From contig CM077599.1 of assembly GCA_039654915.1 (NCBI GenBank), positions 19,408,501-19,472,500 on the forward strand: a stretch of 64,000 nt of DNA, written 5' to 3'. A program made the translations under genes and the position numbers. The notes under the pieces were generated by a model that did no database searches, was not told where the DNA came from, and was given only the letters and a program-made list of their open reading frames with translations. This document shows, one piece after another, positions 33,500-45,585 of this stretch (positions are counted from its first letter, which is position 1; each line of letters starts with the position of its first letter). This stretch comes from Aquilaria yunnanensis. Its lineage: Eukaryota; Streptophyta; Magnoliopsida; Malvales; Thymelaeaceae.

Positions 33500-35000
33500 C
33501 AGGCTTATTTACCCCAAAAACCCAAAAGAAAGAAAAGGAAAAACCACCCTGTCTTCTTGATATTTCCCTTTTCTACCATAAACTTTCGCCAAGACTACCC
33601 TAGTCACTGTAACACTCACTTCAGCTAAGTTATACTTATATCGCGGTAACTTTCATCTGATGAAAGTCCCGAAAGCCACTGCTAGAAGATGGGAAGTTCC
33701 TTCCCTTATTCCTGAAAAAAAAAACCCAACACCAAAATCTCACCAAACTAAACCCGACAGGCAAAAGGGTGATCAGAGAACATAAATAGAACCCAGAAAC
33801 AGGGGAAAAACACAAAAGAATTGGACCGAGTATATCAGGCGGGATGGTTATAATTCCGTCGATCGAGTGGCGGGAGACTTCCTGTAGATGGCGAGGATCG
33901 CCTAGAGCAGTGGTGGCGGCGACGGTAGAGACGGGAAAGAACTCACGATTATGACATGCTGGAGTCTGACGACTAGAGAATTTGCTTGCCGCGAGAGCAT
34001 GTCTTGGACGATAAGTGGGGGATTCTGTGGCCGCCAGAAACTGCTCCATCTTGGAGATGAGTGTGAGGGACGGAACGCGTAACGTCCGTTTGCTCTTTTT
34101 TTTTTTTAAATAAAAATCCAATTTTTTTAATTTCACATTTAATTGAAAAATAATTATAATTTTTTCTAAAAATATTTTTGTAAAAAATTTATTCTTACTA
34201 TTAAAATGTTAGCCTGATTAAATAATTCTTTTTTTCTTTGTTCTCTCCTCCCCTCTCTCTCCCATTTTCTCGTTTGTTTTTTGTTTCACAAGCTAAGGAA
34301 AATGATGCTTTAATTAGAAAATGAAGCATAATTGATTTCATATTTTACGGTAATCATGATATTTTGAATTTAAAATTAATAAGAAGATAATCACACTATT
34401 TTAGTCTTAGACCCTAGACTGATAAATTTATACATTAATATAACATAGTTAGATACCAAAAAAGCAGTCACAGACACCAGAACAGTAATCTTAGACATTA
34501 GAGTAATAAATTTATTTACTACTATTACATAATTAGACACCATGAAAGTATTACTAGATGTTAGTACAACAGTTTTAGACATTAGAATAGCAGTACTAGC
34601 CATCGAGATAGTAGCATTGTACACTACGCTAACTAATTTATACATCAATGAAACATAAGTATATATCAGTAAAGCGGTATTAGACATCAGAATAATAATT
34701 ATAGATATCAGAACAAACAGCTCTAGATACTACGTCAGCCAATATATGACACCAATTTCATATACACTGTGCACTAAATTATAAAGATACTAACATTTTT
34801 GTGTGAAAATGAGAATTTTTTTCTCTACAGAAATAATTAAAGTTTTAAAAATTATTTATTCCATGATTATAGAAATTATCTAAATTTGCAACTCCCTCCC
34901 TTAATAATAACTACCATATTTACCCCATAATTACATATATTTATTTAAAATGGTAACTTCTCATATCTTAATAATAACTATTTAACACCATTAATTTTAT
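33500..35000. other. Unassigned region; one GC-richer open frame and a repeat-like stretch
   Basis: A - strand frame at 34048-33636 begins MEQFLAATESPTYRPRHALA and has ~137 codons with a hydrophobic C-terminal half. Composition differs from the AT-rich surroundings, so it may be a captured exon, but I do not recognise it. Bases 34390-34740 form a degenerate repeat of TTAGACATTAGAATAG(C/T)A(G/A)T and ATAAATTTATACATTA motifs, which explains the hydrophobic open frame at 34391-34687. The rest is AT-rich spacer. Confidence 0.35.
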
Positions 35001-35007
35001 TATTAGT

Positions 35008-35760
35008 GATGTATATACACCATGGTAGACATTCTCAAGTCTCATTCTGTACTTATCTGTTAGTTATTAGTTTGGTTGAGTTTTGTTTCGATTCTTCCGA
35101 CAAAATTAGCAGCAGACCGTTGTAAAGCTGCAGTATAAAATAGTTCACTGCAATTAAAGAAGGGATAAAAAGTATTTTTTTTACACAATTCCCTTCTTTA
35201 TCTTAGAGGTCAGACTTACCTCGAACTAAGCCAATCACTCTCTTTTCTCTGCTTACTTCCCTGCTACTCTTCCTCTGTTACCATTCGAAAATAGGGAAGA
35301 AAAAGAATTTAAACCCTCTTCCTCCTCTGCTGCCCATTCCCTCCAGGCCAAGCACTTGCTCAAGTGCTCACCTACATAAAAGCGTGGTATCAGAGCCCGA
35401 CATGGAGGAGCAAAGGCTGGGTCGATTGGAGGTGGAGGTCTGTTCCTTGGCTGCTGGACAAGAGAGGCTTCTTAAAGAAATGCAGGAGATGTTTGCCGCC
35501 ATGACCGCTAAAATTGACTCGGCCGCATCAAATCGTCAATATGAGATCGGGACAACCTCTAGCAATTTTGTAAGGGCTCCTCCAGAACCCTCCTCTAATA
35601 CATACAAGCCCAAGCTTGTCAAGCTTGACTTTCCTCGCTATGGTGGATCGGAAGACCCAACAGGATGGATTTGCCGAGCAGAACAGGGGAGTATTAGTAC
35701 TACCAACCCGTATTTAAGAACGTCCCCATCACTGTCACATTAATTGGGCCGAGGGTGGTC
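35008..35760 (+). mobile_element. Truncated Ty3/gypsy retrotransposon: LTR-like end, primer-binding site, gag start
   Basis: The sequence up to ~35374 ends ...CTACA, with a TATAAAATAG box at ~35134, as in an LTR. The primer-binding site TGGTATCAGAGC (35385-35396), complementary to initiator tRNA-Met, follows. The gag frame from ATG 35402 to 35743 encodes MEEQRLGRLEVEVCSLAAGQ, a coiled-coil-like stretch, and KPKLVKLDFPRYGGSEDPTG, the conserved gypsy gag motif. It breaks off at ~35745; no pol or 3' LTR is present. The exact LTR start is uncertain. Confidence 0.8.
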
Positions 35761-35804
35761 AAAGCGATCCTTTTTTTTTTTTTATTATTATTTCATTTAC
35801 TTAA

Positions 35805-36431
35805 ATGGTAGAAATATCAAATTTACCACTAATGTTTTGGGCAGAGAACAGATATGTCACTATAGTTTTATTTTTTTGCCAAAAATTACACTAATGTTTT
35901 AAAATAGGCTGGATATGCCAATATTGGTTAGAAAATAATAAAAAATGGTAAAAATAACAAGTTTTAAATTCTTGGGGTTATTATATATTTTTCAAAAAAA
36001 TATTAGGACATTTGAGATTTGTATCAAAAAATGATCTGATATCTGCCATTAGCACTTCAGTCTTGTCATTGTCTCTGTCACCAGCTCTCTAGCTTCATCA
36101 CCGCCCTTCCTCTATCTTCGACATCTAATCTCCTCACCGACATTCAAAAGAGAGAGAGAGAGAGAGTAATTTTAAAAATTTTTGAAATTTGTTAAAACTT
36201 GCATTATCATCCTAAAATTCTAAAACTTATTTTTTTTTAATATTTTTCATAAGTTTTTTTAATATTTTATGTTAGATTTTTAATGGTAAGTTGTATCCAC
36301 TCTTAATATGAAATTTCAATGGCATATCTAACCCATTTTAAAACATTAATAGGAAATCAGGCAAAAAAAAAAAAACTATAGTGACATATCCACTTCGAAC
36401 CCAAAACATTAGTGACAAATTTGATATTTCG
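35805..36431. mobile_element. 627-bp foldback MITE with 9-bp target-site duplication
   Basis: The left arm (GAAATATCAAATTTACCACTAATGTTTTGGG..., GTCACTATAGTTTT) is inverted in the right arm (36230-36431, ending AAATTTGATATTTCG) over ~170 bp. Identical 9-bp TTTACTTAA flanks both sides (35796-35804 and 36432-36440). An (AG)n tract lies at 36152-36167. The 9-bp duplication again suggests the Mutator superfamily. Non-coding. Confidence 0.82.
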
Positions 36432-36444
36432 TTTACTTAAAACT

Positions 36445-36900
36445 GCACTTGAGGCCTTACACAAACCTTTTAACTGTAGCATTCACAAGGTTAGGCTCGT
36501 TAAGAATTGACTCACCTAGGGGTCAAGCTCGAACTTGACAAACTTTGAGAATAAGGCTCGAAGCTTGGTTCGAACTGTTCAGGTTTGATTCAATGGCTTG
36601 ATAAGCTCGATTTTAGATTTAAGCTCAATTTGAGGAATAAAAATTAAAATTTTTGGGTTTAAATATATTAAAAATAAAATAAATGTTATTTTTATATTAA
36701 CAAAATATTTGGCTCTTTAGGCTTAATAAGAGTTTGGGCTGAACAGTACCAAGCTTGAAACTCAACTTGTTAAGAATTTGAACTTATATTGCAACTTGAT
36801 GCTGATTAGGCTTGCTCAATAACAAAAAATCAAGTTTGTGCTTTAACTGTTCGATAAAAGGTTCGACTCATTTTTACTTCGAAAAGGGACACTTCTACAC
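36445..36900. other. Possible hAT-derived relic rich in GCTCGA/AGGCTTG motifs
   Basis: Motifs such as GTCAAGCTCGAACTTG, AGGCTCGAAGCTTGG, GCTTGATAAGCTCGA and AGGCTTGCTCAATAA recur around an AT-rich centre (36620-36720). This pattern is common in non-autonomous hAT-type elements in plants. Ends and target duplication not found. No gene. Confidence 0.35.
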
Positions 36901-36996
36901 TTGGGATTATGGATTAGTATGTTGATAATGACTAAATTATTGGGCATATCTCTACTTAACTACAAAGACAGTTTGTTGACGTCAAAAACTTAAATA

Positions 36997-37229
36997 CTCC
37001 ATCTGTCCCAGCTTCTTTGCTCCATTTGACTTTTTTGACTAGTTTGACTTGAATTTATTCATATTATTGTTTGTTAAAAAAAATTTAAAAAAAATATTTA
37101 GAAACTATAGACCATGATTTATCATTTATATGTAAATATTTTTCATTTATATACTAAAATGATGAAAATAAAAAATTATAGATTAATTGTTGAAAAGTAA
37201 ATAGTGCAAAAAAAATAGGACGGATGGAG
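36997..37229. mobile_element. Stowaway-like MITE (second copy)
   Basis: Starts CTCCATCTGTCCCA and ends AGGACGGATGGAG, flanked by TA (36995-36996 and 37230-37231), 233 bp, AT-rich. The internal TTTGACTTTTTTGACTAGTTTGA resembles the copy at 29976-30222, so both belong to one family. Confidence 0.8.
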
Positions 37230-37543
37230 TATATATCTTCTTTAAAGCCTTATAATGTAATGTTACATATATGAAAAGTGAACTGATGGTATCTTATAAT
37301 AACAACTCAAATGAATTGATTCAATAACATGTCAATCATAAAATTCTTAAAAAAAATGTTTCTAATTCAATGAAGAAAAAAACCATATAAAAATGAAAAG
37401 AACAAGAAAATCTCAAACTCGCTGAAGAACTAGCTAGTGATTCAACCATAAAATATATACATCTACGCCCTCATCCATTTACACCTTCACCCTAGCTAAT
37501 TAATTTATCAACAATTAACAAAAAGGCTATATAACAAAAAGGC

Positions 37544-40500
37544 CTAGCCCTTAATTTGTTGCTGGTAGGCAGCAGCATCAGTTAGGAGGAGGAGATGATC
37601 TCCATCCCTGATGAGGTCAATATCGTCAATTTCTGCACCTTCTGAAGTCAATATTTTGGTTGGCGTAATCCCAAATTTTGCAGCGCCAATATCAAACAGC
37701 TCTTGAAGCTGCTTTGGTAGCGCGATCAGCTTGCTTGTGCTTCTACTCCTTTCATCACTTTGCTCCGGACAACTTATTGTCACCCTCGCCGCATAACTAC
37801 TTGCCAAACATGGGATCCCGTGATTCCGGAGGCTATCAAAACAAACCTCACCTACATCACCCCAAACCACCCAAAACTCACTTTTCAGTTATGTCATTTT
37901 TTTATTTTTTCATAATATGTATTATAAAAGTAATCCTATAATTGAAGACCAGATGGTGGACAGTAGTCCATTCATAAATTTAAACTCTACGTTCAAAATT
38001 TGTTTGACATGTAAATTTGTAGAATTACTTGTAGGTGGAGCAATATTGTCTTTATAATAGCACGGAGTTTTTATTACAAAATCAATACATATAACTTAGT
38101 GAGATATATAGACTTTAGAGTTTTAAGTAACGTTATTCCTCCACGCAAATTGGTGATGTAAAACGCTGGTAGCTTTTGTCATTCTAAAATGCTATTTAGG
38201 GTTTTAAAAGATTAATTACTCAATCAATTAAATATATATGAGGGGTAGGAGCCAATTAATCTTACCAGCATTATGGCCGGACATAATACCGAGCAAGGAA
38301 TTCTCGAAGTTACTCGGCCGTCTTCTCCCACCCGAATCTCCCCATGACAGCTCCGGCGTCGGCGACAAAGCATCGGAAGAGCGACGTGGAATTGAAACGG
38401 CCAAATCTGCTTGTTTCTTCGGCACCGTCACGACAGCGGGCTTTGGAACTTGCTGCGGCCTGTCTTGCAGCAACATTTTTACCTCCTCCTTACCCAGATG
38501 ATCCGCCAGAACCTTGGGGGTTAACCCGTGGTCGTCGGCAGCATCGACGTCAGCTCCTTGTTCCAGGAGGAACTTGATCATTTCGACGTCCCCGGCGGAG
38601 ACCGCGACGTGGAGGGCGGTGGTTCCGGTTCTGCTTTTGGGCAGCGTTACGTCTCCCCCGTACTTGACTATGTCCTTGAGCAGCTCCAGGCTGTTCTGAT
38701 CAACGGCGGAGCAGGCGAAGTTTCCGGCATCTTTGGATGAAATCACGGCGCCGTTGTCCACTAGAAGTTTAATGACATGTTCATGGTGGCCCTGGATTGC
38801 TTCCCATAACGGAACGTTCCCGTCAAGATCTGCATGCACAAAGGCCGAATACAAAATACTACAGGGTCTCAATTGAAATTTTATATAATTTAAGAGCTTA
38901 AACGGTACTTTATCCCTTTAAAGGATACCTCTACAATTTTGGTTCGCTCCATGCTCTAGAAGTAGAACTACACAATGCTCATTTCCCTTTGAGGCTGCAA
39001 TGTGCTGTTTTATTCAGCGATTGAGCACATAAAAAATGTATTAATTAGTAACAACATATTTATAAACTAAACAAAACCCAAGGTACAAATATAAATAACC
39101 AAAAATTTGTGCTTAACGGTTAAAGTTTGTATATGGTACAATTAAGTGAAGCATGTTAGTACTTACTAGAGCGGTTCGGCCATTGTTGTCTACCTCATTT
39201 GGATCAGAACCACGTTTCAACAACTTTTGCAGCAAAACATCATCACCTCTCATGGCTGCAAAGAACAAAGTAACGGGCAAATCTGTTCTACCTTGTGATA
39301 GTATGTATTCCGCATCACTCAGTGTTTCTTCTGCAATCGGGTCCCTTAGTTCTTTCAAATGCTACATGTATGTATATATATATCACCCAAGGTAAAGTAT
39401 AATTAGTTAGTTAATTAATTAATTAATTGCTAATTAACTAATTGGAATTAATCTATAAGTTAATTAGTACTATTAGTTAATTATACCTGGAGAAGGTTGT
39501 TTAAAATGATTGTGCCATCCCCAACATTTGCTTGAACAATGTGTAAGAAGGAAGCACGGTTGAGACGAAGCAATTGGCTCAATCGTTTCACACGAACCGT
39601 GAATAGTTGGGGGCGGTAACAAAGTACGCCGATCTCACCCACAATGTCACCCGACTTCGCCCCACCAACAACCTGAAATTAAAATTAATACCCCCTAATT
39701 AACCACTAATTGTTTCATTTTGGAGTATTTCCGTACCGACTTAAGCTTAGATTTCATTTACGTTTTAATTACCTGTTCGATTCCATTTCTTTGCATTATG
39801 AGATCCTGTCAAGCATTAAAATTGTTATGTATGAAAGTTCGATTTTAAAAATAAAAATTAGAGTCTCATATCCGCACAAAGACACACAATTAATATATTA
39901 TGTGTCTATGTTAATCTAATAGAAATTATTATAAGGTTCAAGTCTACTTTTTGCGTTGATAGTGGATCACTACAGCAGAAAAAAAAATGGCGCATGCAAA
40001 GCAACAAAAGAGTCATTATTTTTATTGTTACTTTTGTACATTTCCGTTATGGTGATGCATCTGCGTGTGTGTGTGTGTGTATGTGTATATGTGTGCTAGC
40101 AGATGGATCTATTAGGTTTTGATGTTTCTATTTTTATCTTTGGTGTTTTTTAGTTTTTGTTTTTCTCCTTGTATATAAATATAGTTTCAGTTTGAGCTTT
40201 ATTTCAATTAATTTTATGTTGCATGTTTAGATATATCCTGGTTTAGATAGAAGTATAGTGGATATATTTAGGATATCTTCATTATATTCAGTGTCACAAA
40301 GATATTATTAACATTTAATTAGATGGTTAATTAGGTCTCAGTCATCCTTTAAAAAATTTATGTTGTGAATTATATGACTTACTATTGATATTTTAGCTAT
40401 TTATGTCACATAAATATTGTAATGACTCATTAATTATCGATTGAAACAAAGTTAGTTTTCTTAAAAATGGAAAAAGGGAAAAGAAGGGTGAAGTGATGAA

Positions 40501-42649
40501 TACCGCGGCTCCGGTGACCAATATGTACATCTCGGTTGGTGCTTCATTTTGCAAAATCACATCTTCATTTGGTGGAAAATATTCAGCTTTCATTTCTGAA
40601 ACCTATCAATTAATGAAAGTATTAGTAGTAATTATATATAGACCAAGCATGCTCTGAAGTAATTTGGTCCTACGTAAGGACAATAACAAAAAAAGCCCTC
40701 GCAATTTTGGTGCAATTGTGGAACAATGAGCATTCCACCCTCTCAACCAGGGTTTCATTCCTCTCCTCCCCCTTTCTCTTCTAACTCCTAAATACTGTTT
40801 TGTAAAGATTTTGAGTTTAAAAAAAAAAAAAAGGAACAAAAAGATTCTGGTAATTTGATGATCTTCAATATATATTCATCTATTAAAATTTAATTGGATA
40901 CATTGCTAATAAGTTGAAGTTAATTAAAGAATATTATGATTATTTAGAAGCTTAATTAATATATATATATATATATATAGATGTACCAGTTGGACAAGCA
41001 AGTCATTTGAGACTCCACGAAACAAGTAAACCTTGTCAAGCAGCGAATAAAATAGAAAATGGGAAATGCTGGATCGAATTGCTTTCGGGAGGGTGTCGAT
41101 CGTTTCTTGTTGTTGCAATCCTTCTGAATCGGTCCGGTACCGCAAATACAAATGGGCAACAATTTGATCTTCTAGCCGAACCGGCAATTGGTTCCTCTTA
41201 GCAAAACCTGACGCTGCTTGGATCGTATCTCTCTACATCAAAACCATCTCCAAACATGTATCAATATTTGAATTAACAAATTCTTTTTAGGACATAAAAA
41301 GTTCAAAATTTTATATTAGAAATGTAGATAGCACCTAACGATGAGACAACTTACAAATTGTCTAGTTCGACTCGTGCCATGAACAACTATGTTGGTCATG
41401 TTGCCGATAAGGTAAGCTTGCAAACCAAAAACAAAGAGCATATAGAAGATTCCAAGCAGCTTCTCTCGGGTGTTGACAGGGTGTAGGTCACCGTAGCCTA
41501 TTGTTGTAAGTGTGACAATGGAATAGTACATCGATGTTACGTATCGATCCAACAAGCTTGCTGCCTTAAAGTCGTCTATAGACAAAGCAATCCATGTCTT
41601 TGATGGATCCTTGTAATGTGCTGCCAAATAGTAGGAGATGCAACCCGCAAAATGTATCACAAACACAGTCACCTGCACTTATATATATTAAATGCAAATT
41701 TGTCGAATATCTAACACTAATTAATGGTGCCGCTTTTAATGAATCAATCTTGTATAAGTACTTGTCAAATTAATACTTACACATATTAACTTCAAACAAC
41801 GAACCAAAGAGTAGCTGTAATTCTTGTCTTTCTCTAGCCTGGCATGCTAAATGCAAATCCAGTTAGCCTTATAGTAGTTGGATTATAAGCTGTTAGTGAA
41901 TTAGTATTTTTCATGTTGAAATTCAAATCTTGGATGAATCCTATTTCACCACAAAAAAGAAAAATGAAAAGAAAAGAAACTAACCTAGCAAAGAATTTGC
42001 TGACTCTACGAACACGCCAAAGGCGAAGCATGCTAAACAAACCATAAGAAGAAAAGGGACGAGGGAAAATAGTTGTCGCAGCTTCATAAGGGATTGTGGA
42101 GATGACATCAAAGAAAAACCATGACTTAGTGTATCTCAGAGCAATCATTCTGCGGTTGTCAATGAGAAGGTAAGAAGCTTTGTCCATGTAAGCAACGAAG
42201 AAGGTTAGGACAATGTCTATGGCATAAAATCCATTTACAATATTGTCTGTTATAGAAAGAGGTCTTATTGGCCCATCTAAGAATCCGAACTCAAATGGTG
42301 AAACCCAAGCTGTGTAGAACACCAATAACACTAGAAATGACGTCCACACTCTACAACAATAGATTAATTGAACAATCAATGTCAACACGACATGGATGAA
42401 AAAAATTCCACAACTAAACGGGGACCGAATGTTGAGGAAATACCTATATCGATGATCGAATGGGGAGAGCACAAAACTCCGTAGCTTGATCTTGTTCTTG
42501 TAAGCGGTGGCACCAAGGGAGGGCAAAATGTCGGCAGACAGGCTGTACATGCTCTCGCCTTTGCTCAGCTCGCCAATGTCGTGATTGCTTCCACTCATGG
42601 CACCTAGCTCGCCGCCACATATTCGCACCTTCTTCTTTTTAGGTGTCAT
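37544..42649 (-). CDS. AKT1-like Shaker inward-rectifier potassium channel
   Basis: Twelve exons join in phase into 884 codons: 42649-42444, 42350-41985, 41838-41781, 41672-41355, 41232-40987, 40602-40504, 39805-39773, 39672-39487, 39361-39167, 39004-38929, 38829-38266, 37851-37544. This plasma-membrane channel family takes up K+ into root and other cells. Visible parts: N-terminal SPFDHRYR; S1 ([20 protein letters not shown]), S2, S3 and an Arg-rich S4 ([20 protein letters not shown]); the pore with TTIGYGD (residues ~266-272); S6; the C-linker FRDTIQAA; a cyclic-nucleotide-binding-like domain (~390-500, [20 protein letters not shown]); ankyrin repeats (~535-700, [20 protein letters not shown]); and the acidic/hydrophobic KHA domain (~805-884, [20 protein letters not shown]). 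Length is near AKT1 (~860) and longer than KC1; the ankyrin plus KHA layout fits AKT1/AKT5/SPIK. The filter has Ile where TTVGYGD is usual. Exon 7 is only 33 bp. No disabling change seen. Confidence 0.95.
39400..39430. repeat. (TTAA)n tract in K+ channel intron
   Basis: AGTTAGTTAATTAATTAATT and flanking bases form a tetranucleotide run in the intron between exons 8 and 9. Other simple tracts: (AAAT)n at 14686-14705 and (CTTT)n/(CT)n at 31334-31367. Confidence 0.8.
39773..39805 (-). other. 33-bp microexon (exon 7) of the K+ channel
   Basis: Encodes [11 protein letters not shown] between GACAG|GATCTC and GAACAG|GTAATT. It fills the spot where AKT1 has the variable loop after NGTADL in the cNBD. 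Both splice sites are canonical and phase is kept on both sides. Confidence 0.8.
40060..40097. repeat. (GT)n microsatellite in intron of K+ channel gene
   Basis: A TGCGTGTGTGTGTGTGTGTA tract followed by TGTGTATATGTGTG. A second dinucleotide run, (AT)n, lies at 40958-40979, in the next intron upstream in the gene. Confidence 0.85.
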
Positions 42650-42970
42650 TGTTGGTAATGCATGGAAATTAGGATCAAAACAGGAATTGGCTTTCCCTTT
42701 TCACATAATCCTCTTTTTTGGATTCGGCTGGAGCACTTATTGCTCCAACCAAAATCTTGTAACAAGAACCAACTTTTTTTGTCTCCGTGTGTGTGTGTGT
42801 GTTTTAATGTTTTATTTTCCTTTTGCTTTTTTGCTTTTGTGTTCGGCTGTCCGTCAATCTTTCTAGTGTTTTGGTCATTGTTGCGTCCGAGGTTTTTTCT
42901 CTTAATATTTTTCTCCAACTATTTTACATGTCCATATGTTTTTCGACTAACTATCAAATGGATAAAAATA
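42650..42970. other. Upstream flank of the K+ channel gene
   Basis: Presumed 5' leader and promoter. A (GT)n run lies at 42787-42801. Sequence is T-rich on the + strand (A-rich in gene sense). No TATA box can be assigned with confidence. Confidence 0.4.
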
Positions 42971-43880
42971 CTAAGTCCAAGTTTAGTTTCAGAAAATTTA
43001 GAAACTTTTTGAAAATTGAAAATTAAGAAAAAAAAAAAGGTTTAGTAGGTGAGTTTTCTTCTTCAATTTTATGAGAAAACAGTTTTCCACGTTGTGAAGA
43101 ATTGGAAAATATTATTTTTATTATTTTCTCAGTTTTCCATCTTTTAAAAAATCGATCTCTTTGCATTTGGTCATCTGATTCTCACTCTCGACTTCTCTGA
43201 CCTCTCTCGTCATCGTCGTCACTGACCAACTTCTCTTTGCCACCGCCACCTGACCAGCTTTGTCCGAATCTCCTCAGATTCGTGGAAGATGAGCCATCAA
43301 TCGGTGATACTCTCCTTCAATCATTGCGGCGGCTGTAGTAATTCAGGCATTACGGCGGGCGCTGAGATGGCCTCGGAGCAAAAGTGATCAGGCCAGCAGC
43401 AACAGCCACAACAACGCTCTAAGATAACCCAATCGGCGGCGGAACGTGGAGATTAGAATCTGACCCCTCTCATTGCTTCAAACAACGCCACTAATTATCA
43501 TCAGTATGACACAAATCCACAGTGATGATCAGCAAGGAGCAATTTGGCAGTTGGAGGTGACGACAATGATGGAATGTCAAGCCTTTGGGGATGATGAAGG
43601 TGGTGGCTTAGATGTAAGGGATAGAAAAGTTAGGAGCCTAAGCGACAGAGAACAAAGGATTAGAGCTGGATTTGGTATTTATACTTTTCACTTTTGAAGC
43701 TCATAAACTTAACAAAATATCCATTTACAGTGCACAAGCTTTTCTTCAACTTTCAATGAAAACACTAAACTTTTCTGATTCATGTATATGCATAATATCA
43801 TCTTTACTAAACGTGAAACAAGTTAACATGTTTTCCAAAAAAATATTTTAGAAAACTTACATAGAGAATGAAAATAAAAG
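42970..43880. mobile_element. Possible Pack-MULE-like element with captured GC-rich sequence
   Basis: AT-rich ends containing GAAAACAGTTTTCCA-type motifs (43074-43145 and 43825-43860) flank a GC-richer, codon-like centre (43150-43680) with EMASEQK and poly-Gln-like runs interrupted by stops. That layout fits a non-autonomous Mutator element that captured gene pieces, but I could not pair exact ends or a target duplication. Speculative. Confidence 0.3.
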
Positions 43881-45580
43881 CTTTGCCCCCACAGGGCCAC
43901 AACTACTAAAATCCTTTTAAATCAGACCAATTAATTTAAATAAACCAATTAATCTAAAAAAAGAAAATCACCTAGAAAATAACCTAGAAACCAGTTTCCT
44001 AAGCAAATTGTAAAATGGGAAGGAATAAGATCAATTCTCCCCTCTCCGTTCATCGCTTCTAAGTTCTAACGATCGAGGAGCTGGTACGTCGATTATGCCC
44101 CACTCCCCCAGCTCTATTTGTGAGCTAATTCATCATCGGCCAGGCGATGGTCAAGGAGAGGGGGAAAACGGCGGTATGATGGGAGACAAGAGAGGGGAAG
44201 AGATACGCTTAGGAAACAGAATCGAAATGGCAGTATGATGGGAGATGAAGAGGAGGGAAACAATGATTTGATGAGCAGCGGCCTGGAAACTCCGATGAGC
44301 GATGGTAATGAGCGAATCAGAGACCGTCGGAGGACAAATCAAAATCGAGCTTCAAATCGATGGCCGGTGGCGTCGAGCGATGGAACACGACGGCGATGTG
44401 TGACTCCGATGAGCAATGGCGATGAGCAATTCCGAATCGAGCTTCAAATCCGCTAGGTAGTGTTGTTGGCGTGGATCCCGCAGACGACGTATGAGGCTTC
44501 TATTGGACTTTTGCTTGTTCTCCAGGTCGGCGGTGTTATCTAGTAAGGTCTCAATCGACGCCGTTGCCAAGGATGCCAGAGTTCTTGTTCGAGATGCTGT
44601 AGTCGATTTCCCAAATTCCCCGAAGTTCGATTCGATTCCTTGTCGGTTTGCTCGATTTGATCCTCAATCAAGTGATGGTTAGATTTGTTGTTGGATTCTC
44701 AGGTTCTTAGATTGATTCTTAGGTTCTGTGAAATTTTATTTGTTGGAGATTTGTTTTGTTGTCTAGGTATAAAGCATCGATTATGGGAAGAACCTACTGA
44801 TTTATTTTGTTATCTTGTAGTTTTTTATCTTTGAGATCCTGGTGATGGAACTTGGAATTAGGATCAGTTCTGTTATAGGTTTCAGAGTTGAAGAACGAAT
44901 CATTTGATTATTGGTTTAGATTTATTCTGAGTTTCTGGTTAATTTTGTTTTTTCAAATTGATCCCGGTTTGATTTGACCGAGTTTTAATGGTTAGGGGCA
45001 AAATTTTCAATAAAGAAAACTAGGAGGGCAGAGTCAGTCATTTTCCCTTTTTTGTGTTAATGTTGAATGACGGTATTAACTTTACAAGAGGATAATTATA
45101 GGTATTCAAAACACTACGGATAAAACTGTAAGTTCGTCCAAGCCTCAGGTACCTTCTGCAGCTTTCCCAACCCCAAAAAATTAAGATTACTCATGCCTAA
45201 TTAATAATACAAGGAATCGACAATAAATGTATGGCATGGGTTCTAGAAAAGCCCATATGCTTACTTGCGAGTTTTTTTTTTTATTCCATCCTCCAGTAAT
45301 AGCGGCAAATCAGCAACTAGCAATAAAAATAAGTGGTGAATTTACAATTGCTCCAATCCATTTGTAACAAACAGTCTCCCCACAAAAACAACCTTTCTCT
45401 AGCCTTTTCCGTCCTGCAACTTCGATCAGAGCAAGACCATGATCGAGATAATTTTTTTAATCGCTATCATAATCTAGACGTGATCCTCTCAGAAGAAGCG
45501 CAAATGATATTAAGGTTTGGCTTACAACTCCACAGCTGCTAGAAATGGCTCCACAACATTAGTACATGGATCTCATCAGA
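43880..45580. other. Unassigned region with GC-rich patch and local duplication
   Basis: Bases 44040-44680 are GC-richer than the surroundings and contain two related copies of a CTCCGATGAGC(G/A)ATGG... block (44290 and 44403) ending TCGAGCTTCAAATC. No protein family recognised. 45060-45580 is the downstream flank of DNMT2, which ends at 45586. Confidence 0.35.
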
Positions 45581-45585
45581 GGAAG

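Larger units (their letters stand above)
30540..33500 (+). pseudogene. LINE-type non-LTR retrotransposon 3' end (RNase H), split by two later insertions
   Basis: Three pieces read in order on the + strand: before 30626 (ending SALDLIK), 31087-31765 (DGCTNGK..., NVLFSYAIWEIWIYRNKIAF, then after a frameshift FKLNTDG, SGSKGGAAGIIKND, SSIKVEQWAVKEGLKLALQN, EILANHGADQQ) and 33400-33470 (SLLADALGTTFPRTCN). The pattern (N-T-D-G, acidic residues, I-A-N/ILANHGAD, then the short FPR tail) is that of plant LINE-encoded RNase H. The first gap is a MITE, the second an hAT-like element. A (CT)n tract at 31330-31367 lies within. Decayed. Confidence 0.75.

Noticed and set aside
34391..34687. 98-codon hydrophobic frame that looks like membrane segments.
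   Set aside because: It is produced by a degenerate repeat of TTAGACATTAGAATA-type motifs; no conserved family and no gene structure.
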